Shown here: positions 23,642-32,669 of the stretch, one piece after another
Position numbering within the stretch: position 1 is the first letter of the stretch
Layout: each line of letters begins with the position of its first letter
Source of the DNA: Paenibacillus rhizovicinus
Lineage (GTDB): Bacteria > Bacillota > Bacilli > Paenibacillales > Paenibacillaceae
Reading direction: 5' to 3'
Assembly: GCF_010365285.1 (NCBI RefSeq)
Contig: NZ_CP048286.1
Span: 2,065,001 to 2,129,000 of the forward strand
Length of the DNA stretch: 64,000 nt
Notes under the pieces: model-generated
Database searches by the model: none
What the model saw: only the letters and a program-made list of their open reading frames with translations
Told to the model about the DNA's origin: nothing
Position numbers and translations under genes: made by a program

Positions 23642-25018
23642 TTATTTCAGCTTCACCTCGAAAGGCTCGTCGATCCACGCCGGGTAATTGTCGATTTTGA
23701 GCGAAACCGGGTTTTGCAGCTGTTGATCGGCTGGAATTTTAAAGTCAATTGTTACTTTGTCTTCGTTCGCGCCCCATCCAGAACGTTTCAAGTTGGCTTG
23801 GTATGCTTTGCCGTTAGCATCCGTCAGCTCGCTGCCAAGCGTATATCCAAAGTGATCCGTCGGAATGGTCGGCCCCTGGACGCTCAGCTGAAGCTCGTAA
23901 TTGCCGTTCGGCTGCCGGCTGACGCTCGTTAAGCCGACTTGATCGTCGGGCGCCTGCACGATTTTCTTCGCGCCCAAGTCGATGACCAAGTTCCTTTTGT
24001 CTTTATCGAGCGCCATGATGCGGCCAACCTTCAGCGTCAAATGTTTGGGCGTATGGAAGAAGCTGCTGTCGAATTGCAGCGTCTGCTCCTTATCGCCGAG
24101 AAAAGCCCCTTTGTTCTGAAGTACCTCGCCCTTCTCGCCCACGATGCTCAGGTCGCCGAGCTCGAAGATCTGCTTGCTGTTGGCCTCATCGAACGAGATG
24201 TCGACGATCAGCCGGGTAGGATAGATATGCGCGCGTTCGATCGTCAGCTTCTGCCCGCCAACCGACACCGTTTGATGAACCTCGAGCACTTCCTCCATGC
24301 CTGCCGATTTCGTCTTGTCGACCGGGAACTGCACCACCAGCTGCTGATCGTTGCTGTCCGGCGAGAACGAGATGCTTAACGAATCCGGCACCGGCTCGCC
24401 ATCGCCCATCTGGAGATCGATCACGCCCCGATAGATGCCATCTTGCTCTGCCTGCATGCTGTAGCTGGACAAGGCCGCAACCTCCTGCATCGTCGCTCCG
24501 TCCCGCACTTTCATATCGCCGAAATAGACAGTATCCTTCGGTTTAGCCAGCTTGACCGTGAAGAACACATTCATCCGAACCTGGTCGACGACGATACCCT
24601 CCACGGTGAATTCGTTGCCGCCGTGCTTATCGCTCAGCCCTACCGGCTGCATATAATCATGGTCGATCGCGTCATGCAACCCGGGGTCGCTGCCGATCAA
24701 GCTCAGAATGCGCGACATCCCCGGAATGTGCTGCAGCGCCGAAGCGAACGCAGGCGAGACGCTTGCCGTCATCAAGATGCAGGCAAGCAGCATCGCAACC
24801 GCAGCCGCGTAGCCGCTTCTTCTTCGTCTCCTTGACGACCGCTTGATTCGAGCGGACGCAGAGGAAGGATCCAGCCCTGAACGCAGCGCCTGCCCGGCCT
24901 CTGCCGGCACCGCGAGTCTGCCCGCTTCATCTCCCCAGCGCTGCAATTCCGCCTCCAGCCAATCCTGTCCGGCCGTCTCTTCCGTACTGCCCGGTTGTCC
25001 TGTCCGCTTGTTATTCAC
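23642..25018 (-). CDS. DUF4179-type membrane anti-sigma factor
   Basis: Probable anti-sigma factor of 458 aa. The N-terminal ~65 residues are cytosolic (DWLEAELQRWGDEAGRL), followed by an Arg-rich patch and one membrane helix (YAAAVAMLLACILM, then TASVSPAFASAL). The large outer part starts with the DUF4179-like segment HIPGMSRILSLIGSDPGLHD and continues as repeated beta domains (DUF5643-like). GTG at 25018 is selected because GGAGG lies 9 nt upstream; it overlaps the sigma stop by 8 nt. Coupling to the sigma gene at 25011-25556 supports the role. The signal that releases the sigma factor is unknown. Confidence 0.87.
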   Translation of the reverse strand: MNNKRTGQPGSTEETAGQDWLEAELQRWGDEAGRLAVPAEAGQALRSGLDPSSASARIKRSSRRRRRSGYAAAVAMLLACILMTASVSPAFASALQHIPGMSRILSLIGSDPGLHDAIDHDYMQPVGLSDKHGGNEFTVEGIVVDQVRMNVFFTVKLAKPKDTVYFGDMKVRDGATMQEVAALSSYSMQAEQDGIYRGVIDLQMGDGEPVPDSLSISFSPDSNDQQLVVQFPVDKTKSAGMEEVLEVHQTVSVGGQKLTIERAHIYPTRLIVDISFDEANSKQIFELGDLSIVGEKGEVLQNKGAFLGDKEQTLQFDSSFFHTPKHLTLKVGRIMALDKDKRNLVIDLGAKKIVQAPDDQVGLTSVSRQPNGNYELQLSVQGPTIPTDHFGYTLGSELTDANGKAYQANLKRSGWGANEDKVTIDFKIPADQQLQNPVSLKIDNYPAWIDEPFEVKLK

Positions 25019-25556
25019 TGGCAAGCACCTCCCTTCCCAATAAGCCGCGCAATCTCCCTAACGCTTTGTGCAGCCCGGTCTTGACCGTTCCTTCGGGACA
25101 GCCCAGGATGACCGCGATCTCGGTCAACGTATATTGCTGCGTATACTTCAAAATAATAATTTCCTTCTGCCGCGTCGGCAGGTCCCTCACCGCATCTTCG
25201 AGCGTCACCTTCAGATCGCTTCCGCTCGCGAACGAAGGCTGGCTTGCGCCCCATTGCTTCCATTGCGCCAGCCACTCCCGCTTGCTGCGGCGCCGATATT
25301 CGTCATTGCAGCAGTTGAGCAGAATCCGCGTCAGCCACGTCTGGAACAAGGCGGCATCCTTCAGCTTGGCGATTCCTTGATAAGCGCGGAACGTCGTTTC
25401 CTGCAGCGCATCCAGCGCATCCTGGTCATCCTTCAAGTAAGCGCGCGCGATGCGGTACAGCCTCGCCTGCTGCCCCGCGATCAGCTGAAGCAGCGATTCC
25501 CCGTCTCCCGCCCGGGCAAGCCTCATCAACGCTTGATACTCCTCTTCGTCGTCCAT
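25011..25556 (-). CDS. ECF RNA polymerase sigma factor
   Basis: Sigma factor of 181 aa. Region 2 reads ARLYRIARAYLKDDQDALDA, LQETTFRAYQGI and FQTWLTRILLNCCNDEYRRR. Region 4 reads LPTRQKEIIILKYTQQYTLT, EIAVILGCPEGTVKTGLHKA. ATG at 25556 has a GGGGGAGG site. The downstream DUF4179 anti-sigma overlaps it, a standard sigma/anti-sigma pair. Closest in style to SigV/SigM-like Bacillus factors, though the group was not tested. Confidence 0.92.
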   Translation of the reverse strand: MDDEEEYQALMRLARAGDGESLLQLIAGQQARLYRIARAYLKDDQDALDALQETTFRAYQGIAKLKDAALFQTWLTRILLNCCNDEYRRRSKREWLAQWKQWGASQPSFASGSDLKVTLEDAVRDLPTRQKEIIILKYTQQYTLTEIAVILGCPEGTVKTGLHKALGRLRGLLGREVLASE

Positions 25557-25648
25557 GGCGCCTCCCCCGTTACCTGTTCTATGAGATTAGACTGCGCCAA
25601 ACTCGCAAACGGTTTTTACTATCGCAAAAGTTTTTTATGAAGACGAAA

Positions 25649-25671
25649 GGAGCCTGCGGCGCGCAGGCTCC
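25649..25671 (-). terminator. Hairpin after the APH-type gene
   Basis: GGAGCCTGC/GCAGGCTCC stem closely after the stop at 25680. T-content beyond it is moderate. Confidence 0.65.
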
Positions 25672-25679
25672 CTTCTGTG

Positions 25680-26552
25680 TTATGCAATGGAGAATCGATA
25701 GGCGTTCAGCCAAGCATTGTTCGCCATCAGGCGATTGACCTTCGCGACTTGTTCGGGTCCGCCGGGCGCTCCTCCGCTTCGATACAGCAGAATCCAACGG
25801 AGACAAGCCAACGCTTCGAAGGCCGCAAGCTCCTCGGGCTCGAGCTCGTTGGCGGATAGGTACGCGGAACGGAAGGCAGCGGCAAGACGGTCCGAGACAT
25901 AGATGGATTTCAACGTAACCGACCATGCAAAATCGTATCGCGGATCTCCTAATTGTCCGTTCGTCCAATCGATGACCGCGCAGCGGCCGTTTTCGTCTTC
26001 TACAAGATTGTTGAGGTGAAAATCGCCGTGAATCAGCCGCTCTTGTTTCATGGGGGTCTTGCGAACGATGGAAGACAATGCTTCCGCGATGTCCGCGTGT
26101 TCGCTCGCTCCCGGGAAGAAGTAGTCGATGAAATCGAAACGCGGAAGACGGATGTCTCCAAGGTCTTCGACATCGATTCGATGCAGGCTGGATAACAGGC
26201 GGGCGATATCGGTCATTTTCCGCTTGTTCGCTTTGTTAACGGACTTGCCGTCGAAGGTCGTCAGCAGCACTTGATGTCCATTCGGATCTGTACCCCAGCC
26301 GAGCGGCCTCGAGACGGAGATGCCTCTCTCGAAGAGGGCATTCAACAAACAATACTGGAAGCGAATATCGGGCTTGGAGCTCTTGTTCCATACTTTCAGC
26401 ACGTAGCGCTCTTCGGCCGAGCGAATCAACATGACTTCGGCTTCGAAGCCTTGTTCCATCGGATGCACCGTTACGGCGTCTTGTCGGCCCAGTAATTCGT
26501 CCAGCCTTTCGTTCTTATCCATCCAATTCACGGTATCGATAACGCTTCCCAC
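25680..26552 (-). CDS. Aminoglycoside phosphotransferase (APH)-fold kinase
   Basis: Small-molecule kinase of the APH/choline-kinase fold, 290 aa. The ATP-binding Lys lies in YVLKVWNKSS. The catalytic loop is HGDFHLNNLVED, with Asp as base and Asn as metal ligand. The second metal Asp is in AVIDWTNGQLGDPRYDFAW. GTG at 26552 has a GGAAGGG site. The substrate could be an antibiotic, a sugar or a metabolite; nothing nearby decides this. It stands alone. Confidence 0.85.
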   Translation of the reverse strand: MGSVIDTVNWMDKNERLDELLGRQDAVTVHPMEQGFEAEVMLIRSAEERYVLKVWNKSSKPDIRFQYCLLNALFERGISVSRPLGWGTDPNGHQVLLTTFDGKSVNKANKRKMTDIARLLSSLHRIDVEDLGDIRLPRFDFIDYFFPGASEHADIAEALSSIVRKTPMKQERLIHGDFHLNNLVEDENGRCAVIDWTNGQLGDPRYDFAWSVTLKSIYVSDRLAAAFRSAYLSANELEPEELAAFEALACLRWILLYRSGGAPGGPEQVAKVNRLMANNAWLNAYRFSIA

Positions 26553-26610
26553 GCATGATCATCCCTTCCGTTATCCGTTGTGCTTGCTTCGCCGTTCCCG
26601 GTTCATGCGA

Positions 26611-27204
26611 TCAGCGCAAGCACAGCGTTCTCATATATGCCATAAGCGACTCGATATTCATCCGGACATGCCGGTTGTCGCCTTCCAGCTTGCTGATCAT
26701 GATGCCGCCCTCCATGACGGACAAGGTAAATGTCGCCAGCGCTTCGATGTCGAGGTCCGCCTTGAATTCGCCGGATTCCACTCCCCCCGCGATGATCGCT
26801 TTCATCGTATCCAGCGTCCCCGCGAGCCCCTTCCGGGCGATTTCCCGCAACTGCGGATTGCCGTCATCGCTCTCGGTAGCCAAATTGAGCAATGGACAAC
26901 CACCGATAAAAGGAGGCGCTTCGACGACGTTCTCGTACACGCGCAGATAGACGAGCAGCTTCCCGATCGCCGTATCCTCCAGCTCGATCGCCGCCTTCAA
27001 CTTCCCGACTACGACACTGCCCGCGTATTGGTAGGCTTCCATGGCAATCTCGTCCTTGCTGGCAAAATACCGATAAATGCCGCCCTTCTTGATGCCGGTC
27101 GACTCCGTAATGTCCGACAACGACGAGCCGGCGTACCCTTTCTGGTTAAACAGTTCCGCGGACTTCGCGATAATATGATTGCGGGTATTTTCTCCCTTAG
27201 GCAT
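26611..27204 (-). CDS. TetR-family repressor divergent from an MFS pump
   Basis: Repressor of 197 aa starting at ATG 27204 (AAGGGAG site). The HTH is textbook: IIAKSAELFNQKGYAGSSLS, DITESTGIKKGGIYRYFASK. The C-terminal part (PPFIGGCPLLNLATESDDGN) resembles the TetR_C group of AcrR/YxaF-like regulators. It is divergent from the MFS gene at 27351. The 22-bp perfect palindrome at 27293-27314 between them is the likely operator. A TATAAT -10 for this gene is at 27242-27247 (minus). Confidence 0.9.
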   Translation of the reverse strand: MPKGENTRNHIIAKSAELFNQKGYAGSSLSDITESTGIKKGGIYRYFASKDEIAMEAYQYAGSVVVGKLKAAIELEDTAIGKLLVYLRVYENVVEAPPFIGGCPLLNLATESDDGNPQLREIARKGLAGTLDTMKAIIAGGVESGEFKADLDIEALATFTLSVMEGGIMISKLEGDNRHVRMNIESLMAYMRTLCLR

Positions 27205-27292
27205 GAGGATAACTGCTCCCTTGGATGGTAATGGTTTTTTTATTATAGCAAATCCATTTAGGCTTTCGAAGCGCAACGCGATGTGTTAAAGT

Positions 27293-27314
27293 AAAGATAC
27301 CGATCGGTATCTTT
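27293..27314. promoter_or_regulatory. Perfect 22-bp palindromic operator between TetR and MFS genes
   Basis: Core GATACCGATCGGTATC with AAA/TTT extensions gives a perfect 22-bp palindrome in the divergent intergenic region. It is a typical TetR site. Confidence 0.88.
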
Positions 27315-27350
27315 TATGTCAATGGTTCACATGCAGGGGAGGAATGCTCA

Positions 27351-28625
27351 TTGGAGAAGACGTGGTTCAAGGAACCGAGGTATGCCTGGATTGGATTAGG
27401 CTCGCTCTGGACGATCGGTTTCGTCGGCGCGCTGATGCGGTTCATCATGGCTTTCTTTCAAGTTCAAATTTCTGACGATTTGGGGATCGGCAGAGGGTTT
27501 ATTTCCATGGCTTGGTCGACGAATTTGCTGCTTGCTGCGTTATGCGCGCCTTTCGGAGGATGGCTCGCTGACCGCTATGGCCCGAAGCGAGTCTTGCTGA
27601 TCAGCGCGCTGCTGAGCACCGCGGGAACGGGCACCGTCGTATTCGGTCATCATCCGGCCGTCTTCTTCCTGGGCTACGGCGTCATCTGCGGGCTTGCCGG
27701 TATCGGGACGACGACCACGTACATGTTGATCTTCGATTGGTTTCGGCATCATCGGGCCAAAGCGACCGGACTGCTCGCGAGCGCGTCTTCCTTGGGACTG
27801 GCGATCAGCACGCCGATTTTCGTTGCCTTCCGTTCGCTGACCTGGCACGACGCCTTCATCGTCTCTTTCACCCTTGGCCTCGTCGTCACTTTGCCTACGA
27901 TTCTCTTCGGAATCAAGGGGCCGCGGACGGCAAGCGGAGGCGAAGCTGCCGACTCTTCCGCGGGGATGGCGGAAACGCCCGAGCTGTCGGCAGATGTGCC
28001 GAAGCCGAATCGCAAGCGGGTATTTCAAAGCATTTCGGCGCATCTCGCCATTTACGGCATCGTTGCCTGCGCTTTATTCGCCTGCGGCTTCAACATGGGA
28101 ACCGTCGAGATGAATCTCGTTGCCATCCACCAGCTGGCGAGCGTGCCGCCGGGCATGATCGCGCTGTCGATGAGCCTGCTCGGCGTGATGGAAATCGCGG
28201 GCTCGCTCGTCGTCGGCTTTATGCTGGACCGCCTCAATAAGCTGGCCATGCTAACCCTTCTATACGGCATACGGGTCGTCGGCTTCAGTCTGCTTTTCCT
28301 CCATCTTGCTTGGTCTCCCGCGTCCTTCGCGATGGCGTTCGGCTTCACCTATTTAAGCGCGGTGCCCGGCGGGCTGCTGATCGTGAACGAATATGCCGGT
28401 GGCAAGGGCAAACATACCGGCTGGCTGCTGCTTTTTCATCAAGGAGGCGGCATACTCGGCTCGTTGGTCGGCGGTCTTTCCTTCGATTATTTTCACGATT
28501 ATCAAGCGCTTATCGGCGCCGACATCGTGATATGCATGCTGGTGACGCTCGGTTATTGCTACTTATATCTCTCCCGCAGGCGCAGCGGTTTTCGACTTTC
28601 CCGGAACAAGGAAGCTGCCGCATGA
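27351..28625 (+). CDS. Major facilitator superfamily transporter
   Basis: MFS carrier of 424 aa with about 12 hydrophobic segments. The MFS motif A is present as GGWLADRYGPKRV after the second helix. A hydrophilic middle loop near residues 190-225 separates the two six-helix halves. Start is TTG 27351 with a GGGGAGG site. Divergent TetR and palindromic operator suggest substrate-induced expression. Sequence style is that of the MFS subgroup annotated as oxalate/formate or monocarboxylate-like transporters, but the substrate is unknown. Confidence 0.88.
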   Translation: MEKTWFKEPRYAWIGLGSLWTIGFVGALMRFIMAFFQVQISDDLGIGRGFISMAWSTNLLLAALCAPFGGWLADRYGPKRVLLISALLSTAGTGTVVFGHHPAVFFLGYGVICGLAGIGTTTTYMLIFDWFRHHRAKATGLLASASSLGLAISTPIFVAFRSLTWHDAFIVSFTLGLVVTLPTILFGIKGPRTASGGEAADSSAGMAETPELSADVPKPNRKRVFQSISAHLAIYGIVACALFACGFNMGTVEMNLVAIHQLASVPPGMIALSMSLLGVMEIAGSLVVGFMLDRLNKLAMLTLLYGIRVVGFSLLFLHLAWSPASFAMAFGFTYLSAVPGGLLIVNEYAGGKGKHTGWLLLFHQGGGILGSLVGGLSFDYFHDYQALIGADIVICMLVTLGYCYLYLSRRRSGFRLSRNKEAAA

Positions 28626-28692
28626 AATCTTGGCTACAATAAGAAGAGAAATTCGTCTGCACATTGAGCTCGCAAGGAGGACACAACGATTC

Positions 28693-29274
28693 ATGACCGC
28701 GTTCACGAATAATTACGCGAAGGAAGCACAGCGCCTGTTCGTCGCCGTACCGCTGCCGGATAGGTTGAAAAGCGCGCTTGGCGCATGGTCGCGGGAGCTC
28801 CGCGCTTCGTCCCCGTTCCGCAAATGGACCGAGGAAGCGGATCTGCATGTCACGCTTCAGTTTCTCGGCGATACGGAGCCGAACCGGCTACCTGCATTGC
28901 AGGCCGCGTTGGCCGCTGCGATCGGCAGGATCGAACCTTTTCGCCTAGTGCTTCAGGGCATGGGCACCTTCGGCAGACCCGAGCAGCCGCGAGTGCTCTG
29001 GGCGGGCATCGGCGGCGAGCTGGATGCGCTGCGCGGCCTGCAGCGAACGATCGTCGAAGCGACGGCCCCGCTCGGCTTCCAGGCGGAGGAACGCCCTTAC
29101 AGTCCGCATCTCACGATCGCCCGGAGCAGCACGGGAACGGCCTCGTTCTCCTTGCCCCAGCTCCTTCGAACCGATGCTCCGCCGGCCTGGCAGGTGAACG
29201 AGATCGTCTTGTATCGCACCCATATGCACCAGCGGCCGATGTATGAAACGATAGCGCGGTTCCCCATGCGGTAA
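28693..29274 (+). CDS. thpR: RNA 2',3'-cyclic phosphodiesterase (ThpR / 2'-5' RNA ligase family)
   Basis: 2H phosphoesterase of 193 aa. Both HxTx motifs are present: HVTL at H52 (LHVTLQFLG) and HLTI at H139 (PHLTIARS). The N-terminus RLFVAVPLPD is family-typical. ATG at 28693 has AAGGAGGA upstream. It opens 2',3'-cyclic phosphates on RNA ends; some members act as 2'-5' RNA ligases in vitro. It follows the MFS gene by 67 nt, but no functional link is apparent. Confidence 0.93.
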   Translation: MTAFTNNYAKEAQRLFVAVPLPDRLKSALGAWSRELRASSPFRKWTEEADLHVTLQFLGDTEPNRLPALQAALAAAIGRIEPFRLVLQGMGTFGRPEQPRVLWAGIGGELDALRGLQRTIVEATAPLGFQAEERPYSPHLTIARSSTGTASFSLPQLLRTDAPPAWQVNEIVLYRTHMHQRPMYETIARFPMR

Positions 29275-29291
29275 GCAACACAAACACAAAC

Positions 29292-29320
29292 ACCCCGTAC
29301 AGCCAATGGCCGTACGGGGT
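29292..29320. terminator. Bidirectional hairpin between thpR and the pyrophosphatase gene
   Basis: ACCCCGTAC/GTACGGGGT stem with an inner GCC/GGC pairing, positioned between convergent genes. Flanking T/A content is moderate. Confidence 0.75.
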
Positions 29321-29340
29321 ATTCGTCATTCAATTATTTC

Positions 29341-30270
29341 TTATTTGCTCAGCGTTTCCGTCAGAACCGGAACGATTTGCAATTTGCGGGAAACGACGCC
29401 TTTCAGCACCGCTTTGTTGTCGTCGAGCTTCACGTTGTACGCTTGCTCTACGGCACCGGCTTTGTTGCCGAGCGCCAGCGCGACGGAATCGTTGTTAAGG
29501 ATGTCCGTAACTACGAATACGAACAGGTCGAGACCTTTGTCCGCGATGATCGCGTTCAGCGCCGCTTCGACTTCCGATTGGCGGGACAGAACGTCGTTCA
29601 CGTCAACCGCGTTCACTTGAGCGATTTCGACTTTGCTGCTGCCCATCGAGAATTCTTTGGAATCCAGGGAGATCAGCTGCGCGATCGTTTTTTGGCTCAG
29701 GTCGGCGCCGGCTTTCAGCATGTCCAGGCCGTACTTGTCTGCGTCCACGCCTGCGATTGCCGCAAGCTCGCGAGCCGCCGCAACGTCTTCCGGCGTGCAA
29801 GTCGGCGATTTGAACAGCAGGGAATCGGAAACGATTGCGGAGAGCATCAAGCCTGCGATGCCGCTTTCGATCGCGATGCCGTTCTCTTTGTACATTTTGT
29901 TCAGGATCGTTGCCGTGCAGCCTACCGGCTCGCAGCGGTAGTACAGCGGGTGAGCCGTCTCGAAGTTCGCGATGCGGTGGTGGTCGATAACTTCAAGCAC
30001 GCGTACTTTATCGATATCGCTGGCGCTTTGTTGGCGCTCGTTATGGTCAACCAGAATGACTGTCTCGGCTTCGTTCGAAACCGTTTCAACCAAGCGGGGA
30101 GCTGCTGCTTTGAACGTATCGAGCGCGAATTGCGTTTCGCCGCTCACTTCGCCCAGACGTACCGCTTCCACTTCTTGACCGAGCTTCGTTTTCAGATCCG
30201 CGTAAGCGATTGCCGAGCAGATTGTGTCCGTATCCGGGTTTTTGTGTCCGAAAATCAATGTTTTTGACAT
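29341..30270 (-). CDS. ppaC: Manganese-dependent inorganic pyrophosphatase
   Basis: Cytosolic family II pyrophosphatase (DHH phosphoesterase), 309 aa, which hydrolyses pyrophosphate. The metal ligands match the B. subtilis enzyme: H9, D13 and D15 in [12 protein letters not shown]; Asp in LVDHNE; the DHH motif in [12 protein letters not shown]; and a later Asp in [16 protein letters not shown]. The C-terminal DHHA2 domain follows. ATG at 30270 has AAGGAG. An in-frame start at 30336 gives an unlikely extension. Confidence 0.96.
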   Translation of the reverse strand: MSKTLIFGHKNPDTDTICSAIAYADLKTKLGQEVEAVRLGEVSGETQFALDTFKAAAPRLVETVSNEAETVILVDHNERQQSASDIDKVRVLEVIDHHRIANFETAHPLYYRCEPVGCTATILNKMYKENGIAIESGIAGLMLSAIVSDSLLFKSPTCTPEDVAAARELAAIAGVDADKYGLDMLKAGADLSQKTIAQLISLDSKEFSMGSSKVEIAQVNAVDVNDVLSRQSEVEAALNAIIADKGLDLFVFVVTDILNNDSVALALGNKAGAVEQAYNVKLDDNKAVLKGVVSRKLQIVPVLTETLSK

Positions 30271-30442
30271 GAGTATACTCCTTACAAAATAGTTTTTAGG
30301 TTCCCTAACGGGTATTATACCGTTAAATGCCTGCAATGCCTATTCCTATACACGGAAATCTCGCAAAATCTCCGGGCGGATTCTAGATTTTGTCATAAAG
30401 GGCAGGCCGCGCCTCGCATTCGCATCATTCGCCAGCAGCCGG

Positions 30443-31357
30443 CTAGTCGACAGCAGATCCGTTCCAAGCCTCCATGAGGAGTTCGTTGTTGATGCCTACG
30501 GCGGCCAATGAACCCAGCGACGCGGCAGTAATGGCTTGGTACAGCTCCGTTGCTGCATCGCCCGCGCTGTAGATTCCCGGTACGTTCGTCTTGCCGAACG
30601 GGTCGGCGACGACCGTTCCCGCTTCCGTAACCCGGCAGCCGAGCGCTTGCGGCAGATCGGATCCGGCGATCAGCTGCGGTCCGAAGAAGATGCCCGTGCA
30701 CGAGATTGCCGTGCCGTCCGCCAGTACGACCCGCCGAACCATGCCGTCGATCGATTCGATCGTCCGGATCGCCGAGTCGCATACGGGCACCCGATGCCGC
30801 GCAAGCTCCTCCCGTTCCGTGTCCAGCAGCCCGCCTTGGCCATCGGTGCAGATCGTAAACTTGCTTGTCCAGCCGGCAATCATTTTGGCCAAATGGAGCA
30901 CCCTCGCCCCCTTGCCGATCAAGACGAGCGGCTGATCTCTGAGCTCCCAGCCATCGCAATAAGGACAGACAAAAGCACTCTTGCCGTATACGGCCGTCAG
31001 CCCGTCAATAGCCGGGAGGACGTCTTTCTTGCCGGAGGCGAAGAGCAGCTTCTTGCTCCGATAAGCCGCGCCGCGAACGGTCGTGATTTGAAACTGTCCA
31101 TCCGTCCCCGCAATCGATGCTACCGTATCCGCTGCAAAATCAACCGACGGATAGGCCTTGATCTCTTCCTGCGCAATGCGCCGAAATTCGCTTGGACTGA
31201 TCCCGTCCCTCGTCAGAAATCCATGCGTCTCCCGCGTAACCCCGTTGCGCGGCCGCCCTTCATCAATGACCGCAACGGATTTCCTTGCCCGGCCAAGCAC
31301 GAGCGCGGCATTGAGGCCTGCCGGTCCTCCGCCGATAATCGCGCAATCGTACGTCAT
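30443..31357 (-). CDS. Thioredoxin-reductase-like FAD-dependent disulfide oxidoreductase
   Basis: Flavoprotein of 304 aa. N-terminal FAD motif AIIGGGPAGLNAALVLGRAR; redox-active pair C131-x-x-C134 in FVCPYCDGWEL; NAD(P)-domain motif LVLIGKGARVLHLAK; FAD-binding end GIYSAGDAA. The NADPH motif is degenerate (GKGA instead of GxGxxA), as in several ferredoxin- or bacillithiol-linked TrxR-like proteins. A good AAAGGAGG site precedes ATG 31357. It stands alone; thioredoxin is not next to it. Confidence 0.88.
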   Translation of the reverse strand: MTYDCAIIGGGPAGLNAALVLGRARKSVAVIDEGRPRNGVTRETHGFLTRDGISPSEFRRIAQEEIKAYPSVDFAADTVASIAGTDGQFQITTVRGAAYRSKKLLFASGKKDVLPAIDGLTAVYGKSAFVCPYCDGWELRDQPLVLIGKGARVLHLAKMIAGWTSKFTICTDGQGGLLDTEREELARHRVPVCDSAIRTIESIDGMVRRVVLADGTAISCTGIFFGPQLIAGSDLPQALGCRVTEAGTVVADPFGKTNVPGIYSAGDAATELYQAITAASLGSLAAVGINNELLMEAWNGSAVD

Positions 31358-31589
31358 GCCTGATTCCTCCTTTTATTGAATACGCAGTAAGCAAGCCGCG
31401 CACAACTTCTTCCACTAATTCGAGTCTAGTTAATAAGTATTTTATCATCTGATGATATTCGCTGCATTGTTCGCCGTGTATAATCAATCCGCGAATTTAT
31501 TTCGATGGTCTATTATGCTTGGCTTGGTTTCGTTCACGGTATATAAATACAAGCAGCATTCCATTAATCGCTAGGAAGAGAGTGACGGC

Positions 31590-32117
31590 ATGTTCCCAGT
31601 ATTAGAAACGGAGAGACTCCGTTTGCGAGAGATCGAGATCGCCGATGCCCGCGATCTATTCGACTGCTTTTCGAATCCGGAATTGACCCGGTATTATGGG
31701 CTGGAGCCTTTTACGAATATCGGGCAAGCCCAACAATTCGTAGATGTTTTCGCGAAGAATCTTCAGGAGAAACGCGGCATCCGATGGGGAATTGAAATCA
31801 AAGGCCGACAAGGCATTATTGGAACGATCGGCTTCAACGCATGGTTCGCCAAGCATAAGCGAGCTGAGATCGGCTATGAGCTTCATCCGGATCATTGGAG
31901 ACAAGGATATGCCGCGGAAGCGGTCACTGCAGTCATTGCGCATGGCTTCGGCGAACTGGGATTGACGCGTATCGGAGCCGTCGTTTTCATCGAAAATATC
32001 GCATCGCAGGCGTTATTGGCGAAACTCGGTTTTGAACAAGAAGGCGTTCTTCGCAAATATATGGTTCAAAATGGCGTTGCCCACGATACGAATGTTTACG
32101 CGTTGATCAAACCTTAA
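31590..32117 (+). CDS. GNAT-family N-acetyltransferase (RimJ/RimL-like)
   Basis: Acetyltransferase of 175 aa. ETERLRLREIEIADARDLFD is the typical RimJ/L N-terminus. Acetyl-CoA binding is in AEIGYELHPDHWRQGYAAEA, and the C-terminal part is NIASQALLAKLGFEQEGVLR. May acetylate ribosomal protein N-termini or a toxic amine; not decided by sequence. Single gene. Confidence 0.9.
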   Translation: MFPVLETERLRLREIEIADARDLFDCFSNPELTRYYGLEPFTNIGQAQQFVDVFAKNLQEKRGIRWGIEIKGRQGIIGTIGFNAWFAKHKRAEIGYELHPDHWRQGYAAEAVTAVIAHGFGELGLTRIGAVVFIENIASQALLAKLGFEQEGVLRKYMVQNGVAHDTNVYALIKP

Positions 32118-32262
32118 TGCCGGCCGATCCCTTTCGAATCGGTCAAGTTATCGTCCCGGATGATCATATCCCGTTTTCATTGGCGATTTATACGCATTTG
32201 GGCTGGTTAGCGCTATAATAAAAGCAAGCTTATCCAACTATCCCATAAGGAGCGTGTCCCCT

Positions 32263-32565
32263 TTGTTCGAACATCTTGTCATTTTCAAATTCAACGCAGC
32301 CATTACACCCGAGCGCGAGCAGGAATTACTGAATAAACTGCTGGCGTTCAAAGGACGCATTCCCGGCATCGTCGATATCTCCGCGGGCATCAACGTCACG
32401 GAAGAAACGGACAACATCCATGGCTATACGCTCGGCCTTCGCGTCACCTTCGAGAGCCAAGAAGCGCTGCGCGCGTACGGTCCGCATCCGCTCCATCAAG
32501 ATTTCGTGAGCGGGCTGTCCGGCATCCTGGAGAGCGTCGTCGTCGTCGATTATCCGGTCCGATAA
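32263..32565 (+). CDS. Dabb-family (stress-responsive A/B barrel) protein
   Basis: Ferredoxin-like dimeric alpha/beta barrel protein of 100 aa. TTG at 32263 is chosen because AAGGAG lies 10 nt upstream. The family pattern is visible: FEHLVIFKFNA at the start, central helix with LLAKL-type spacing, DISAGINVTEETDNIHGYTLGL kept in two parts, and HPLHQDFVSGL before the last strand VVVVDYPVR. Function in bacteria is mostly unknown. Confidence 0.87.
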   Translation: MFEHLVIFKFNAAITPEREQELLNKLLAFKGRIPGIVDISAGINVTEETDNIHGYTLGLRVTFESQEALRAYGPHPLHQDFVSGLSGILESVVVVDYPVR

Positions 32566-32669
32566 TCCAAATATCAATTTCAGATAGGAAACGGATAATG
32601 TCAGCCATTGGACCCGCGCCTCTCTCGAAGTAAGATGAAACCATCGCTATTCGAGAGGGGAAACGACCG

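Noticed and set aside
31263..31487. Short minus-strand frame upstream of and into the TrxR-like gene
   Set aside because: It ends in another frame inside the flavoprotein gene, has no domain pattern, and the ribosome site there fits the flavoprotein.
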